A DNA stretch of 64,000 nt from Actinomycetota bacterium (GTDB lineage Bacteria; Actinomycetota; Actinomycetes; S36-B12). Numbering within the stretch: the stretch's first letter is position 1; each line of letters opens with the position of its first letter. A program made the position numbers and the translations under genes. The notes under the pieces were generated by a model. It saw only the letters and a list, made by a program, of their open reading frames with translations, searched no databases and had not been told where the DNA came from. Of this stretch, positions 54,157-63,195 are shown in pieces. The stretch spans positions 558,001 through 622,000 of the forward strand of contig JADKGE010000001.1 in assembly GCA_016717115.1 (NCBI GenBank). Reading direction: 5' to 3'.

Positions 54157-55425
54157 ATTTCTGCATCACTGTCCGTTCTTGACCCCCTGCCCGTCGAGGA
54201 GCCGATCGGTGCCACGTTCTCGGCGCTCGGTGTGCCCGCGGAGTTGACCCGCATCCTCACTAAGCAGGGCCTGACCACCGCGTTCCCCATCCAGGAGGCA
54301 ACGCTGCCCGACGCGCTGGCCGGTCGCGATGTCCTCGGCCAGGGTCGCACCGGTTCGGGGAAGACCCTCGCGTTCGCCCTGCCGATCGTCGCTCGGCTGG
54401 CCGCTCACCCGCAGCGACCCGTGCGTGGACGCCCGCGGGCGCTTGTTCTCGTCCCTACGCGGGAGCTGGCCACCCAGGTCGCCGCGGTCATCGAGCCGTT
54501 GGCCAAAGCGTTCGGCATGTCCACGGTCACCGTGTTCGGCGGCATCGGCTACGGGCACCAGCGCAAGGCGCTCACCGCAGGCGTCGAGATCGTCATCGCC
54601 TGCCCGGGCCGACTCATCGACCTCATGCAGACGCGCGACGTCAGCCTTGATCGCATCGAGGTCTGCGTGCTGGACGAGGCCGACCACATGGCCGACCAGG
54701 GCTTCCTGCCCATGGTCAAGCGCATCCTGGACGCGACGCCTTCCACGGGCCAGCGGATGCTCTTCTCCGCGACCCTCGCCGGCGGCGTCGACTCCGTCGT
54801 TTCGCGGTACATGCACGATCCCGTGTCGCATGCCGCTGGCATCGAGGCACCGGTTCTGCTCGACCATCGTGTGCTCGTGGTCAATGACGAGGATCGCCTC
54901 ACCGAGATCGCCAACATGGCCCGTGCCGGCCGCGTGGTGGTCTTCACGCGGACGAAGCACCGCGCCAAGCAGCTCGCCCGCAAGCTCGAAGCGGCCGGCG
55001 TCGGCGCCGTCGACCTGCACGGCAACCTGTCGCAGGGCGCGCGTGAGCGCAACCTCGCCGCGTTCTCCGACGGGCGCGCTACGGCACTCGTGGCCACGGA
55101 CATCGCGGCCCGAGGAATCCATGTCGACGACGTCCCGCTCGTCGTGCACGCGGATCCGCCGGTCGAGCACAAGGCCTACACCCACCGCTCGGGCCGCACG
55201 GCTCGCGCCGGGGCGGCCGGCCAGGTGGTCACCATCGCGACGCTCGACCAGGTGGCGGAGGTCCGTCAGCTGCTGCGCAAGGCGGGCGTCACGGCAACCT
55301 GGGAGGGCATCCCGGTGAAGGCGTCGAGTTCGAGCACGTCCGCCGCGTCGGTCTCGGCTGCGAGCCGGCCGGCACGGTCCGGCGGTGGATCCCGTCAGGG
55401 TGCTCGTCGGCGCAGCGGCCGCTAG
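54157..55425 (+). CDS. DEAD-box RNA helicase with a probable ATT start
   Basis: About 422 residues. Motifs: Q-motif in FPIQEATLPDALAG, motif I GRTGSGKT, Ia PTRELA, II DEAD (VLDEADHMAD), III SAT, V TDIAARGIH and VI HRSGRTARAG. A basic Arg/Gly/Ser tail follows, typical of cold-shock or ribosome-assembly helicases. The conserved FSALGVPAEL lies upstream of the first in-frame GTG (54232), and no ATG, GTG or TTG exists between it and the in-frame TAA at 54118. GAAGGAG at 54143-54149 is ideally spaced from ATT 54157 (or ATC 54154). The stop shares a CTAG with the convergent hydrolase gene. Confidence 0.87.
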   Translation: MSASLSVLDPLPVEEPIGATFSALGVPAELTRILTKQGLTTAFPIQEATLPDALAGRDVLGQGRTGSGKTLAFALPIVARLAAHPQRPVRGRPRALVLVPTRELATQVAAVIEPLAKAFGMSTVTVFGGIGYGHQRKALTAGVEIVIACPGRLIDLMQTRDVSLDRIEVCVLDEADHMADQGFLPMVKRILDATPSTGQRMLFSATLAGGVDSVVSRYMHDPVSHAAGIEAPVLLDHRVLVVNDEDRLTEIANMARAGRVVVFTRTKHRAKQLARKLEAAGVGAVDLHGNLSQGARERNLAAFSDGRATALVATDIAARGIHVDDVPLVVHADPPVEHKAYTHRSGRTARAGAAGQVVTIATLDQVAEVRQLLRKAGVTATWEGIPVKASSSSTSAASVSAASRPARSGGGSRQGARRRSGR

Positions 55426-56219
55426 TCGCGCGTCGTCCGCCTCAGGAGCCACCTGACGGCCGACACCACCATCGCTGGCTGATCGTTCTGGATCACGTGT
55501 CCGGACCTCTTCGCGAACCAGTGCCGCGACATGGTCGACAGCCTGGCCGCTCGGGCCTGCTCGGTGTTCCACTTCCGGTCCGCCCATGATGTGGCCGTCG
55601 CCGGGTCGCCCGCAGTGACCACGACCAGCGGCGTGGCGCCCAGGTTCGGACCGCCCTTCGTCGCCCGTTCACTGGCATCCATGTCTATGGTCGTGCCGCC
55701 CTCGTGCCACGGTCCGCGGTACGAGGCGACGAAGGTCCGCTGGATGCCGGGGTACACCGCGTCCAGCAGCAGCACTCCCGCGACCTCGGCGGGGTGCGCG
55801 GCCGCGAAGGCGCGATCGATGAGGCCCGCATAGGAGTGGCCGACCAGGATGAACGGGCCGGTCTCACCCGATCTTCGGAGAAGTGCCCGGAGCTCCTCGG
55901 CGTGCTCGCCGGCATCCGTCGTCGTGCTGCCTCGCCGGGACGGGCTCGATCCCAGTCCCGGCCGGTCCGAGATGCACACCCGACTCAGGGACCGCAGGGG
56001 GGCGATGACCTTGCCCCACATGGTGTGCGAGGCGCCGAGCCCGGAGGCGATCACGATCGTCGGGCTGCCCGTGCCCGCGCAGGAGATCCACTGCCGCTGG
56101 CCGCCCGCGTCGAACACGCCCTGGACATCGCCGGTGGCCGCGCTCGCGCAGGGGAGCACGGCGAGACCGACGACCAGGGCCAGCGCCGACAGCATCGCGG
56201 CGCGGAATGGTCGGGTCAT
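55422..56219 (-). CDS. Exported alpha/beta hydrolase
   Basis: 265 residues with a Sec signal (MTRPFRAAMLSALALVVGLA, then ASA). Nucleophile elbow LVGHSYAGLIDR, oxyanion region ASGLGASHTMWGK, and a C-terminal SGHVIQNDQP His with an Asp in TAGDPATATS. This resembles secreted esterases or haloperoxidase-like hydrolases. It overlaps the upstream GGDEF gene by 4 bp (ATGA), so it is translated with it, and shares CTAG 55422-55425 with the helicase stop. Confidence 0.83.
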   Translation of the reverse strand: MTRPFRAAMLSALALVVGLAVLPCASAATGDVQGVFDAGGQRQWISCAGTGSPTIVIASGLGASHTMWGKVIAPLRSLSRVCISDRPGLGSSPSRRGSTTTDAGEHAEELRALLRRSGETGPFILVGHSYAGLIDRAFAAAHPAEVAGVLLLDAVYPGIQRTFVASYRGPWHEGGTTIDMDASERATKGGPNLGATPLVVVTAGDPATATSWADRKWNTEQARAARLSTMSRHWFAKRSGHVIQNDQPAMVVSAVRWLLRRTTRD

Positions 56220-57295
56220 CGGCTTTCGCGCCGGCGGTACATGTCGTCGTCGGCCGCGTCGATGAGGGCGGCGATCTCCTGCTCGTCCGGCCGCGCTGCC
56301 GCCGTTCCGATGCTCACCTTCCCCGGCCACCAGGCCAGGTTCAGCCCGCTGTGCGCGATGTGGTCATGGACCCGGGCGCCGAACTGAACCGCGTCAGGTG
56401 CCGCGCCGAAGCCGATGACGATGAGCTCGTCGCCACCCCATCGCGCGACGAGGTCGTTCTCCCGGACCGAGGCAGCCACGGCCGCCGACGCGGTGGTGAT
56501 CACGCGGTCGCCGAAGGCGTGGCCGTGGCGGTCATTGGCCGCCTTCAGCCCGTCGATGTCGATGTAGACGACGAACACCTGCTGATCCAGGCGGCGGGCC
56601 ATGGACGTGAGACCCGGCAGGTGCACCTTCATGCCGTACCGGTTCAGCATCCCCGTCAGGTTGTCGGTCGTGGCGAGTCGCTGCGCGAAGGCCGTGGCAG
56701 CCGCGAGCTCGGTGACGGAGCGCAGCCTGGCTCGGAGCAGGACGGCGCTGATGAGCAGCGCGGTGACGGAGGCGAGCACCCAGTCGAGCCATGCGTCTCC
56801 CGCCCACGTGCTCGAGACGACGGCCGACGCGACCGCCATCACGACGGCGGCCGCGATGAAGGGCCGCCATTCGAGGGTCGGGGCGCCGAAGGCGCACATG
56901 ACGATCAGGACGTAGGCCATCGCCAGGGGCGAGGGCGTGTGCCAGATCTCGAAGAGGAAGGCCAGGACCAGCAGCGTGGTCAAGGCGGCGAAGGCCTTCG
57001 GGATCGACTCCGGCGGAACGGACGGCCGGCGCAGGACCGAGCCGGAGATCGCCATCAGCAGGCCCACCGAGATGTCCGCCGCATGTGCGGCGAAGCCCCC
57101 CGTGCGGTCGATCAGGAACGACACCAGGCTGAACACCACCACCAGGAGGCCGCTCCAACTGAGCACGCGGGGCGCGTCGTGCCGCGCGATGTCGAGACGC
57201 AACTGGTCGACCAGGCGGGGGTCGGGCGGGCCCGTGACATCGGCCGGCAGACCGGCGAGGTCGTCGTCGGTCGAGGTGCTTCGCGGCTCGAGCAT
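56216..57295 (-). CDS. Membrane-bound GGDEF diguanylate cyclase
   Basis: 359 residues. Six or so hydrophobic helices (about residues 45-190, for example VLSWSGLLVVVFSLVSFLI and AFAALTTLLVLAFLFEIW) followed by a GGDEF domain with TTDNLTGMLNRYGMK, VYIDIDGLKAANDRHGHAFG and RWGGDELIVIG. GGDEL is an active-site variant that commonly retains diguanylate cyclase activity. ATG 57295 follows GGAGGACGC. It lies 22 bp after the SulP gene and is coupled to the exported hydrolase. Confidence 0.88.
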   Translation of the reverse strand: MLEPRSTSTDDDLAGLPADVTGPPDPRLVDQLRLDIARHDAPRVLSWSGLLVVVFSLVSFLIDRTGGFAAHAADISVGLLMAISGSVLRRPSVPPESIPKAFAALTTLLVLAFLFEIWHTPSPLAMAYVLIVMCAFGAPTLEWRPFIAAAVVMAVASAVVSSTWAGDAWLDWVLASVTALLISAVLLRARLRSVTELAAATAFAQRLATTDNLTGMLNRYGMKVHLPGLTSMARRLDQQVFVVYIDIDGLKAANDRHGHAFGDRVITTASAAVAASVRENDLVARWGGDELIVIGFGAAPDAVQFGARVHDHIAHSGLNLAWWPGKVSIGTAAARPDEQEIAALIDAADDDMYRRRESR

Positions 57296-57317
57296 GCGGC
57301 GTCCTCCAAGCACGATC

Positions 57318-59243
57318 CTACCGTCGCCAGCGACCCCGATTGGCTTCCGACGACCGCTTCCGCGCCTTCTGCGGCGCGGTCAGGTGGGGGTCCTGATAGC
57401 CCCCGCGGGGTGCCTTCTCGACCACCAGCACCTCAGGGTCGACCTCCGGCTCGGGCTCATCGTCGACGGCGATCCGCTCGGCGCTGTCAGGCACGTCCCC
57501 GTCGTCCGGCTCGTCGACGACCTGAGCGTGCGGCTTGCCCTTAACCTTCGCCGCCGACTTGGCCGCCCTCACCCCGGCGGAGATGCTGTGCCACATGTGG
57601 TCCTCGCCGAGGAGCTCGATGAAGCCCGCCTTGGCGAGGGTCTGCCGGGCTCGGTAGAAGACCCGGACGAGGTACAGGTCCACGTCGCGCTCGCGGAGCC
57701 GGGTGAGCAGCAGCTCGAGCATGTCGATGCTCGTCGTGTCGAGCTGGCTGGTGGCCTCGAGGTCGAGCAGCAGCACGCGCACGCCGTCCTCTGAGTCGAC
57801 CTGGGCGAGGACCTGATCGCTGATGAGTGCGGCATTGGCCCAGAAGAGGGGGGCGTCGAGTCGGATCACCTGGATGCCGTCGATCGTCTTGCGCTCGGGG
57901 TGGCTGGTGATGCTGCCCCATGCCGCCTTCTCGTCGGGCACCTTTCCCATGACGTCCATCTCGGCGCGGCTCGAGCGATAGACGAGTCCGAGAACCGCGA
58001 GCCCGACGGCCACGAGCAGTCCGTAGAGGGGACCGAGGAGGAGCACTCCCACCATGGCGGCCAACGAGGCAACGAAGTCGTTGCGGCGGATCGACTTGTA
58101 CCGGCGAAGGGCGCGGACGTCCATGAGGCCCCAGACGGCCTGGATGACGATGGCCGACAGGACCGCCCGAGGCAGCGGCGCGAGCAGCTCGGCCAGGGAG
58201 ACCAGCACGATGAGCACGATGACCGCAGCGGTGACTCCGGTGAGCTGGGTGACGCCGCCTGCACGCCGCGATGCTGCCGTCTTCGACAGTGACCCGGCCA
58301 CGCCCATGCCACCCGAGAACCCGGAGGCGATGTTGGCCGCGCCGGTTGCCAGCAGTTCCTGGTTCGTGTCGACGCTGTAGCCCTCCCGTGCGGCGAAGAT
58401 ACGCGCCGCGCTCAGTCCCTCCGCGAGGCCGACCATGGCCAGCGCGAGCCCACCGAACGCCAGTGCGGACAGGTCGCCCAGCGCGACGTCGGGCAGGCCG
58501 AGGGGCGGCAGTCCCCTCGGCACGACGCCGACCGTCACGACCCCGTCCGCCGCGAGGTCGAGCCAGGACGACACGGCGATGGCCGCCACAAGAACGACGA
58601 GGCCCCAGGGGACGCGGGGGGCAAGCTTGGCTCCGATGAAGAGGATGGCGAGGGAGCCCAGGCCAAGGGCAGCGGTGATGGGGGTGATCTCACCGAGCGA
58701 GGTGACGATCGACCAGACGCGGCTGCGGACGTCGCCGGTGACCGGGGGCAGACCGAGCAGGCTCGGTATCTCGCCCAGGATGATGAGAAGAACGAGGCCG
58801 AAGACGAAGCCCGTGACGATCGGCCGCGACAGGAACTCGGCCGCCCACCCCAGCTTCGCGACTCCGCCGATCAGCAGGCCGATGCCGGCGCCGAGGGCCA
58901 GTGCCGACGTCAGCCCCACCGCCTTGGCAGGGTCGCCGTGGGACATGTCCGCGACGAGCGAGCCCGAGAGCACGGCAACCGTCGACACGGGTCCCACGAC
59001 CAGGTGCGGCGACGAGCCGAGGATGGCGTAGGCGATGAGGGCCAGCGGTATCGAGTAGAGGCCAACGAGGACGGGCACTCCGGCGATGCCCGCGTAGCCG
59101 AGCGACTGCGGGATGGCGAGGGCCGCGACGATGAGGCCGGCGAGGATGTCGCTGAAGATGTAGGAGCGGCGGTAGTCGGGCAGCCACGACAGCATCGGGA
59201 GTCGGCGGGCAAGGTCCGACGCCGAGTCAACTCCAGTAGACAT
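57318..59243 (-). CDS. SulP-family anion permease with STAS domain and charged tail
   Basis: 641 residues. SulP signature GLIVAALAIPQSLGYAGIAG, about 11 hydrophobic segments, a STAS domain (IDGIQVIRLDAPLFWANAAL to LDTTSIDMLELLLTRL) and an extra acidic, then basic tail of about 80 residues (DEPDDGDVPDS, APQKARKRSSEANRGRWRR). The substrate is uncertain (sulfate, bicarbonate or another anion). First gene of the SulP-GGDEF-hydrolase set on the minus strand. ATG 59243 follows GGGGGTGGGG. Confidence 0.9.
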   Translation of the reverse strand: MSTGVDSASDLARRLPMLSWLPDYRRSYIFSDILAGLIVAALAIPQSLGYAGIAGVPVLVGLYSIPLALIAYAILGSSPHLVVGPVSTVAVLSGSLVADMSHGDPAKAVGLTSALALGAGIGLLIGGVAKLGWAAEFLSRPIVTGFVFGLVLLIILGEIPSLLGLPPVTGDVRSRVWSIVTSLGEITPITAALGLGSLAILFIGAKLAPRVPWGLVVLVAAIAVSSWLDLAADGVVTVGVVPRGLPPLGLPDVALGDLSALAFGGLALAMVGLAEGLSAARIFAAREGYSVDTNQELLATGAANIASGFSGGMGVAGSLSKTAASRRAGGVTQLTGVTAAVIVLIVLVSLAELLAPLPRAVLSAIVIQAVWGLMDVRALRRYKSIRRNDFVASLAAMVGVLLLGPLYGLLVAVGLAVLGLVYRSSRAEMDVMGKVPDEKAAWGSITSHPERKTIDGIQVIRLDAPLFWANAALISDQVLAQVDSEDGVRVLLLDLEATSQLDTTSIDMLELLLTRLRERDVDLYLVRVFYRARQTLAKAGFIELLGEDHMWHSISAGVRAAKSAAKVKGKPHAQVVDEPDDGDVPDSAERIAVDDEPEPEVDPEVLVVEKAPRGGYQDPHLTAPQKARKRSSEANRGRWRR

Positions 59244-59346
59244 CCCCACCCCCTTCCGCTCCTGCGGGGAACGGTAGTGGTCGGCGGCGCCGCATGCGCC
59301 CGCAACGTCGTTCTCGACGCGAAATGACCTGCTGGAGGGTCGCGGC

Positions 59347-60326
59347 TCAGGCGTTGAGCGGCGACATGTCGGGGTACCGATCGCCAACGGCGGCGCCGAT
59401 CGGGACGGCCGCGTCGATGCGGGCGAGGTCGTCGTCGGTGAGTTCGAGATCGAGGGCGCCGAGGTTGTCCTCGAGGTAGGCGATGCGGCGCGTTCCGGGG
59501 ATGGGTACGACATCGTCGCCGCGCGCCAGCACCCAGGCGAGTGCGAGCTGGGCGGGCGTCGCCCCCTTCTCGTCGGCGATCGCGCGGACGCGCTTGACGA
59601 GTTCGAGGTTCTTGTAGAAGTTGTATCCCTGGAACCTGGGGTTCCTGCGTCGGAAATCGTCCGGTGCCAGCGCGTCGATGCTGCTGATCTGCCCCGTGAG
59701 GAATCCGCGGCCTAGCGGCGAGTAGGCGACGAAGCCGATGCCGAGCTCGCGAACGGTGGCGAGGACGCCGTTGGTCTCCGGGTCGCGCGTCCACAGCGAC
59801 CACTCCGTCTGCAGGGCCGTGACGGGATGCACCGCATGGGCGCGACGAATCGTGTCCGGTGCCGCCTCGGAGATGCCGAGGTGGCGCACCTTGCCGGCCG
59901 CGACCAGGTCGCTCAGGGCACCCCAGGTGTCCTCGATGGGCACCGTGCGATCGATGCGGTGCTGGTAGTACAGGTCGATGTGGTCCACCCCCAGGCGCTG
60001 CAGCGACGCGTCGCAGGCGGTGCGCACGTACTCCGGCTTCCGTTGATGCCCAGACGCGTGCCGTCCTCGGCCCGTTCGTTGCCGAACTTGGTGGCGAGCA
60101 CGACCTCGTCTCGGCGTCCCGAGATGGCGCGTCCGACCAGGCGCTCGTTGGTGAAGGGGCCGTACATGTCGGCGGTGTCCAGCAGCGTGACCCCGAGGTC
60201 GAGCGCCCGCTGGATGGTGGCGAGCGATTCGGCGTCGTCGCTGCTTCCGTAGAACTCGCTCATTCCCATGCAGCCAAGGCCTTCGGCCGACACCTCAAGA
60301 CCCTGTCCGAGTGTTCGATGCTTCAT
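59347..60326 (-). pseudogene. Aldo/keto reductase (AKR13-like), one-base frameshift
   Basis: Corrected length 326 residues. Start MKHRTLGQGLEVSAEGLGCM, catalytic Asp/Tyr in LLDTADMYGPFTNE, Lys in VVLATKFGN, then after the break IDLYYQHRIDRTVPIEDTWG (His), YSPLGRGFLTG and IPGTRRIAYLEDNLGAL. At about 60044 the run reads ACGGAAG where ACGGGAAG is expected (a GGG run short by one G), which breaks the frame after GTRLGING. NADPH-dependent reduction of aldehydes or ketones is expected. A long perfect palindrome lies between this gene and the histidine phosphatase gene on the same strand. Confidence 0.85.
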
Positions 60327-60384
60327 GGGGCTCCTTGATGGGAAGCGGTTAATGGACGACGCAGCCAACCTACCCCCGCCCTCC

Positions 60385-60450
60385 CCGTCGACTGCAGCGC
60401 CGCGCGTCGGTCACGCCGACCTGACCGACGCGCGGCGCTGCAGTCGACGG
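60385..60450. repeat. Long palindrome, 29-bp perfect arms
   Basis: Arms at 60385-60413 and 60422-60450 with an 8-nt loop; arm begins CCGTCGACTGCAGCGCCGCG. It lies between two genes on the minus strand (the histidine phosphatase upstream, the aldo/keto reductase downstream). It could end transcription of the phosphatase gene, although no U-run follows. Arms differ in sequence from the pair near 43 kb. Confidence 0.85.
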
Positions 60451-60466
60451 CTGGGAGTGATGGCGG

Positions 60467-61024
60467 TCAGCTGCTGTCCCCGTCGAGGAGCAGTTGCGGG
60501 CGGACGGAGAAGCGGTACTGGCCCGAGCCGTCCGCGGCCCGCTCCAGGATCCAGTAGAGATCGAAGCGGTCCTCGGGCCAGTGCTCCGGCACGTCGGCGA
60601 GATTCTGCAGCGGGAAGGCACGCGCGAGGTCGACCAGGCGACCGTGGTGCCACACGATGAGGACGGTGCCGCCGAGGCCGAGCACGCTGTCCGCGAGCTG
60701 CGCCTCCTGCCCGTGAGTCCAGGACTCGTCGACCTCCAGGCCCAGTCGCAGGGCGGTCGGAAGGGCGGTGTCGCGCTCGCGGTGGCTGCGGGAGGTGGGC
60801 GTCGCCTTAGTCGCGAAGACCGCGCTCGGTGCCGCCCCCACGGCAGTGTCGGGGCGGGGGGCTCGGGTCAGGACCGCGGCCAACGCTCCCGCGCGGGTCC
60901 AGCCACGCACAGCGAGAGCGTGCTCGTCGTGCTCGCCGTGGCGGTTGACACCGTGGGGCGGGCCGTCGGCGCCGGGCTTCTCACCGTGCCGGATGAGGAT
61001 GATCGACTCAGGGGGAGGGGTCAT
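60467..61024 (-). CDS. Histidine phosphatase superfamily protein
   Basis: 185 residues. IILIRHGEKPG is the phospho-His motif (RHGE), and VLIVWHHGRLVDLA holds the second catalytic His. The chain is short, with no obvious dPGM loops, so it is a small phosphatase of the SixA/PhoE-like range. A cytosolic phosphomonoesterase role is expected, substrate unknown. The single-helix protein gene ends 10 bp upstream on the same strand. Confidence 0.82.
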   Translation of the reverse strand: MTPPPESIILIRHGEKPGADGPPHGVNRHGEHDEHALAVRGWTRAGALAAVLTRAPRPDTAVGAAPSAVFATKATPTSRSHRERDTALPTALRLGLEVDESWTHGQEAQLADSVLGLGGTVLIVWHHGRLVDLARAFPLQNLADVPEHWPEDRFDLYWILERAADGSGQYRFSVRPQLLLDGDSS

Positions 61025-61034
61025 CGGCGACGGG

Positions 61035-61157
61035 TCACTCGTCCCAGCCCTTCTGGTCCTCGCCCTCGCGCACTGACGTGTTGAAGAACTTCAGCCCCAA
61101 GGCGATGGCGCCCAGGATCACGACGGCCGCGACGACGATGAAGATGATGGTTCTCAT
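61035..61157 (-). CDS. Small single-helix membrane protein
   Basis: 40 residues: MRTIIFIVVAAVVILGAIAL followed by a short charged tail EGEDQKGWDE. GAGGGAG lies upstream of the ATG at suitable spacing. A single transmembrane helix with an exposed acidic tail; no family recognised. Co-oriented with, and 10 bp before, the histidine phosphatase gene. Confidence 0.6.
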   Translation of the reverse strand: MRTIIFIVVAAVVILGAIALGLKFFNTSVREGEDQKGWDE

Positions 61158-61349
61158 GGGCTGGCTCCCTCGATGCTCGACTGGCGGCGATCCGTGCTGG
61201 GCCCTACTCACCAGCAGACTATCGGCGCGGCTGCCTCCATGACCTGATCTGCGGTGGCAGATCGGATACGTGCGGAACGCTCGTCCGGACTGGTGCGTCA
61301 GACCGCTGTCGCCGGCTGACGGGCCGGAGCCGATCAGGAGGACAGAGCC

Positions 61350-61844
61350 ATCGACGACCTCTCGAACCTCGCCCGCACGCTGGGCGTCCCCTGCCGGTCC
61401 CTGCGGGAGGCCATCGGCAGCCCGTGGCACCGCGCTCGGCACGTGCGGTACGACCTTGACCTCGGCCAGCTGTTCGTCGGCCGGGACGGCCCTAGCGTGG
61501 CCATCTGGTGCCTGGGAAGTGACGAGGAGCTGATGGGTGAGCGGGGCCTGGTGACCCACACCTCGGGTTTCGTCGTGGTCGGCACCGCGACGGGAGTCCG
61601 TCTGGAGTCAGGCGAGCTGCGGTGGACGCTCGGCGGGACGAAGGTGCGCCTGGAGCGCGGTGGCGGGATCTCCGATCGTTGCTTCCTCGCGGGGCTGAAG
61701 GCCGCGGTCTCGCGGGCTGCCGCTCAGAAGGCGCCCGAGCTGAGCGCCTGCCACGTGTGCCAGGAAGTAGTCGGTCCGGAGTCGCGATACGACGAGCACC
61801 TGTGCCACGCGTGCGCGGCCGGCGTGCTGGGAGTCGGCAACTGA
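61350..61844 (+). CDS. Unknown protein with C-terminal CxxC zinc-ribbon-like motif, probable ATC start
   Basis: About 164 residues. The body is beta-rich (YDLDLGQLFVGRDGPSVAIW, GFVVVGTATGVRLESGELRW). The end has paired Cys, CHVCQEVVGPESRYDEHLCH then AC, resembling a zinc knuckle. In frame, the first standard start is GTG 61443, but the sequence upstream (IDDLSNLARTLGVPCRSLRE) is coding-like, and a perfect AGGAGG at 61336-61341 stands 8 bp before ATC 61350. A stop just upstream excludes an earlier start. Function unknown. Confidence 0.6.
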   Translation: MDDLSNLARTLGVPCRSLREAIGSPWHRARHVRYDLDLGQLFVGRDGPSVAIWCLGSDEELMGERGLVTHTSGFVVVGTATGVRLESGELRWTLGGTKVRLERGGGISDRCFLAGLKAAVSRAAAQKAPELSACHVCQEVVGPESRYDEHLCHACAAGVLGVGN

Positions 61845-61851
61845 CGAGGTA

Positions 61852-63006
61852 GTGCAGCGCCGAGCCGGTGTACGGTCACCGAATGGCCGGACAGACGCGC
61901 GCGGGCTGCTGATGATGCGCGGCGGCATGGGCGTCGTCGGCATCGCGCTCGTCATCGCCACCTGGTGGTCGCTGCTCCGAACCCTCGTGGTGCCCCGCGG
62001 CAGCTCGCAGTTGATCCTCGCCAAGAACCGCGGACTCATCTGGGGGTTCCGATGGCTAGCACACCGTACGAGCACGTACGCCGGACGCGACCGCATACTC
62101 ATCTGGGCCTCGCCCCTGGGCATCTTCACGTCCCTGCTCCTCTGGCTGCTCCTGTTCTTCATCGGGTACGCCCTGCTCATGTTCGCGACGGGCGACCTCG
62201 GCGTCGCCGCCTCGTTCCGAGAGGCCGGCTCCAGCCTGTTCACGCTGGGTTACGCCAGCACCGACCGAGGCAACCTGACGGCCCTGGACTTCGTCGCCGC
62301 AGCTACGGGTCCGATCACCATCGGCCTGCTCATCGGATACCTGCCGACGATGTATGCCGCGTACCAGCAGCGAGAGGCAGAGGTGACCTTGATGCTGGCG
62401 CGGGCGGGCGAGCCCAACTGGGGCCCTGAACTGCTTGCCCGACATGCGATGGTCGGTATGGTCCCGCAGCTCTACGACCTGTGGCCCCTCTGGGAACGGT
62501 GGGCCGCAGAGGTCGGTGAGAGCCATACGAACTTCCCGGTCCTGATCCAGATGCGATCGGCGCGGCCGAACCGCAACTGGTTGGTGGCCCTGCTGTGCGT
62601 CATGGACGCGGCCGCCATGCACATGGCCCTCAACCCGAGGGAGGTGCAGGATCGGCCGCGCCTGCTCCTGCGGCAGGGGATCCTGTGCCTTCAGGAACTC
62701 GCGACCGTAGAACGCATCGCCTTCGATGATGATCCTTCTCCGGATGAGCCGTCGGCGATCTCGCGCGACGAGTTCGCCGCGGCCTGCGCGAGCCTGGCCA
62801 CTGCGAACTACGCCATGGAGCGTTCGCCCGAGGACGCCTACCCGCACTTTCGCGGGTGGCGGGCCAACTACGAGGCGATGGCGTACGCGCTGGCCGAGCG
62901 CATCGAGGCGGTCCCTGCCCCGTGGAGCGGCCCGCGCCGGCCCCCGCTGCCGGTCATTGTCCCGCACCGGCCGGTGAACCGCACTCCGGATCCCGACGCA
63001 ACGTAA
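61852..63006 (+). CDS. Membrane protein, two-pore-domain channel-like N-terminus
   Basis: 384 residues from GTG 61852, or 364 from ATG 61912; the start is uncertain. Three hydrophobic segments (VVGIALVIATWWSLLRTLVV, SLLLWLLLFFIGYALLMFAT and ATGPITIGLLIGYLPTMYAA) enclose EAGSSLFTLGYASTDRG, which resembles the pore loop of two-TM ion channels (compare TxGYG) but is not canonical. A large cytosolic helical domain of about 220 residues follows. Perhaps a channel or sensor; unproven. Confidence 0.65.
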   Translation: MQRRAGVRSPNGRTDARGLLMMRGGMGVVGIALVIATWWSLLRTLVVPRGSSQLILAKNRGLIWGFRWLAHRTSTYAGRDRILIWASPLGIFTSLLLWLLLFFIGYALLMFATGDLGVAASFREAGSSLFTLGYASTDRGNLTALDFVAAATGPITIGLLIGYLPTMYAAYQQREAEVTLMLARAGEPNWGPELLARHAMVGMVPQLYDLWPLWERWAAEVGESHTNFPVLIQMRSARPNRNWLVALLCVMDAAAMHMALNPREVQDRPRLLLRQGILCLQELATVERIAFDDDPSPDEPSAISRDEFAAACASLATANYAMERSPEDAYPHFRGWRANYEAMAYALAERIEAVPAPWSGPRRPPLPVIVPHRPVNRTPDPDAT

Positions 63007-63195
63007 GTGCCGAGGCGCGGACCCCTCATGGCCCGCGGGTGGCCGCGTGAGTTGTCCCCGAACGAGGGACCGTGAAAATCGCGGCAATCCAGTCACGGAT
63101 GATCCGCCGAACGTTACCTTTCTCGTGCGCCCGCTGGTCACCAGTGCGCTGCAGGCGGCGTCAGGGCGCATCTCGACAATCAGTCAGGAGGACGC

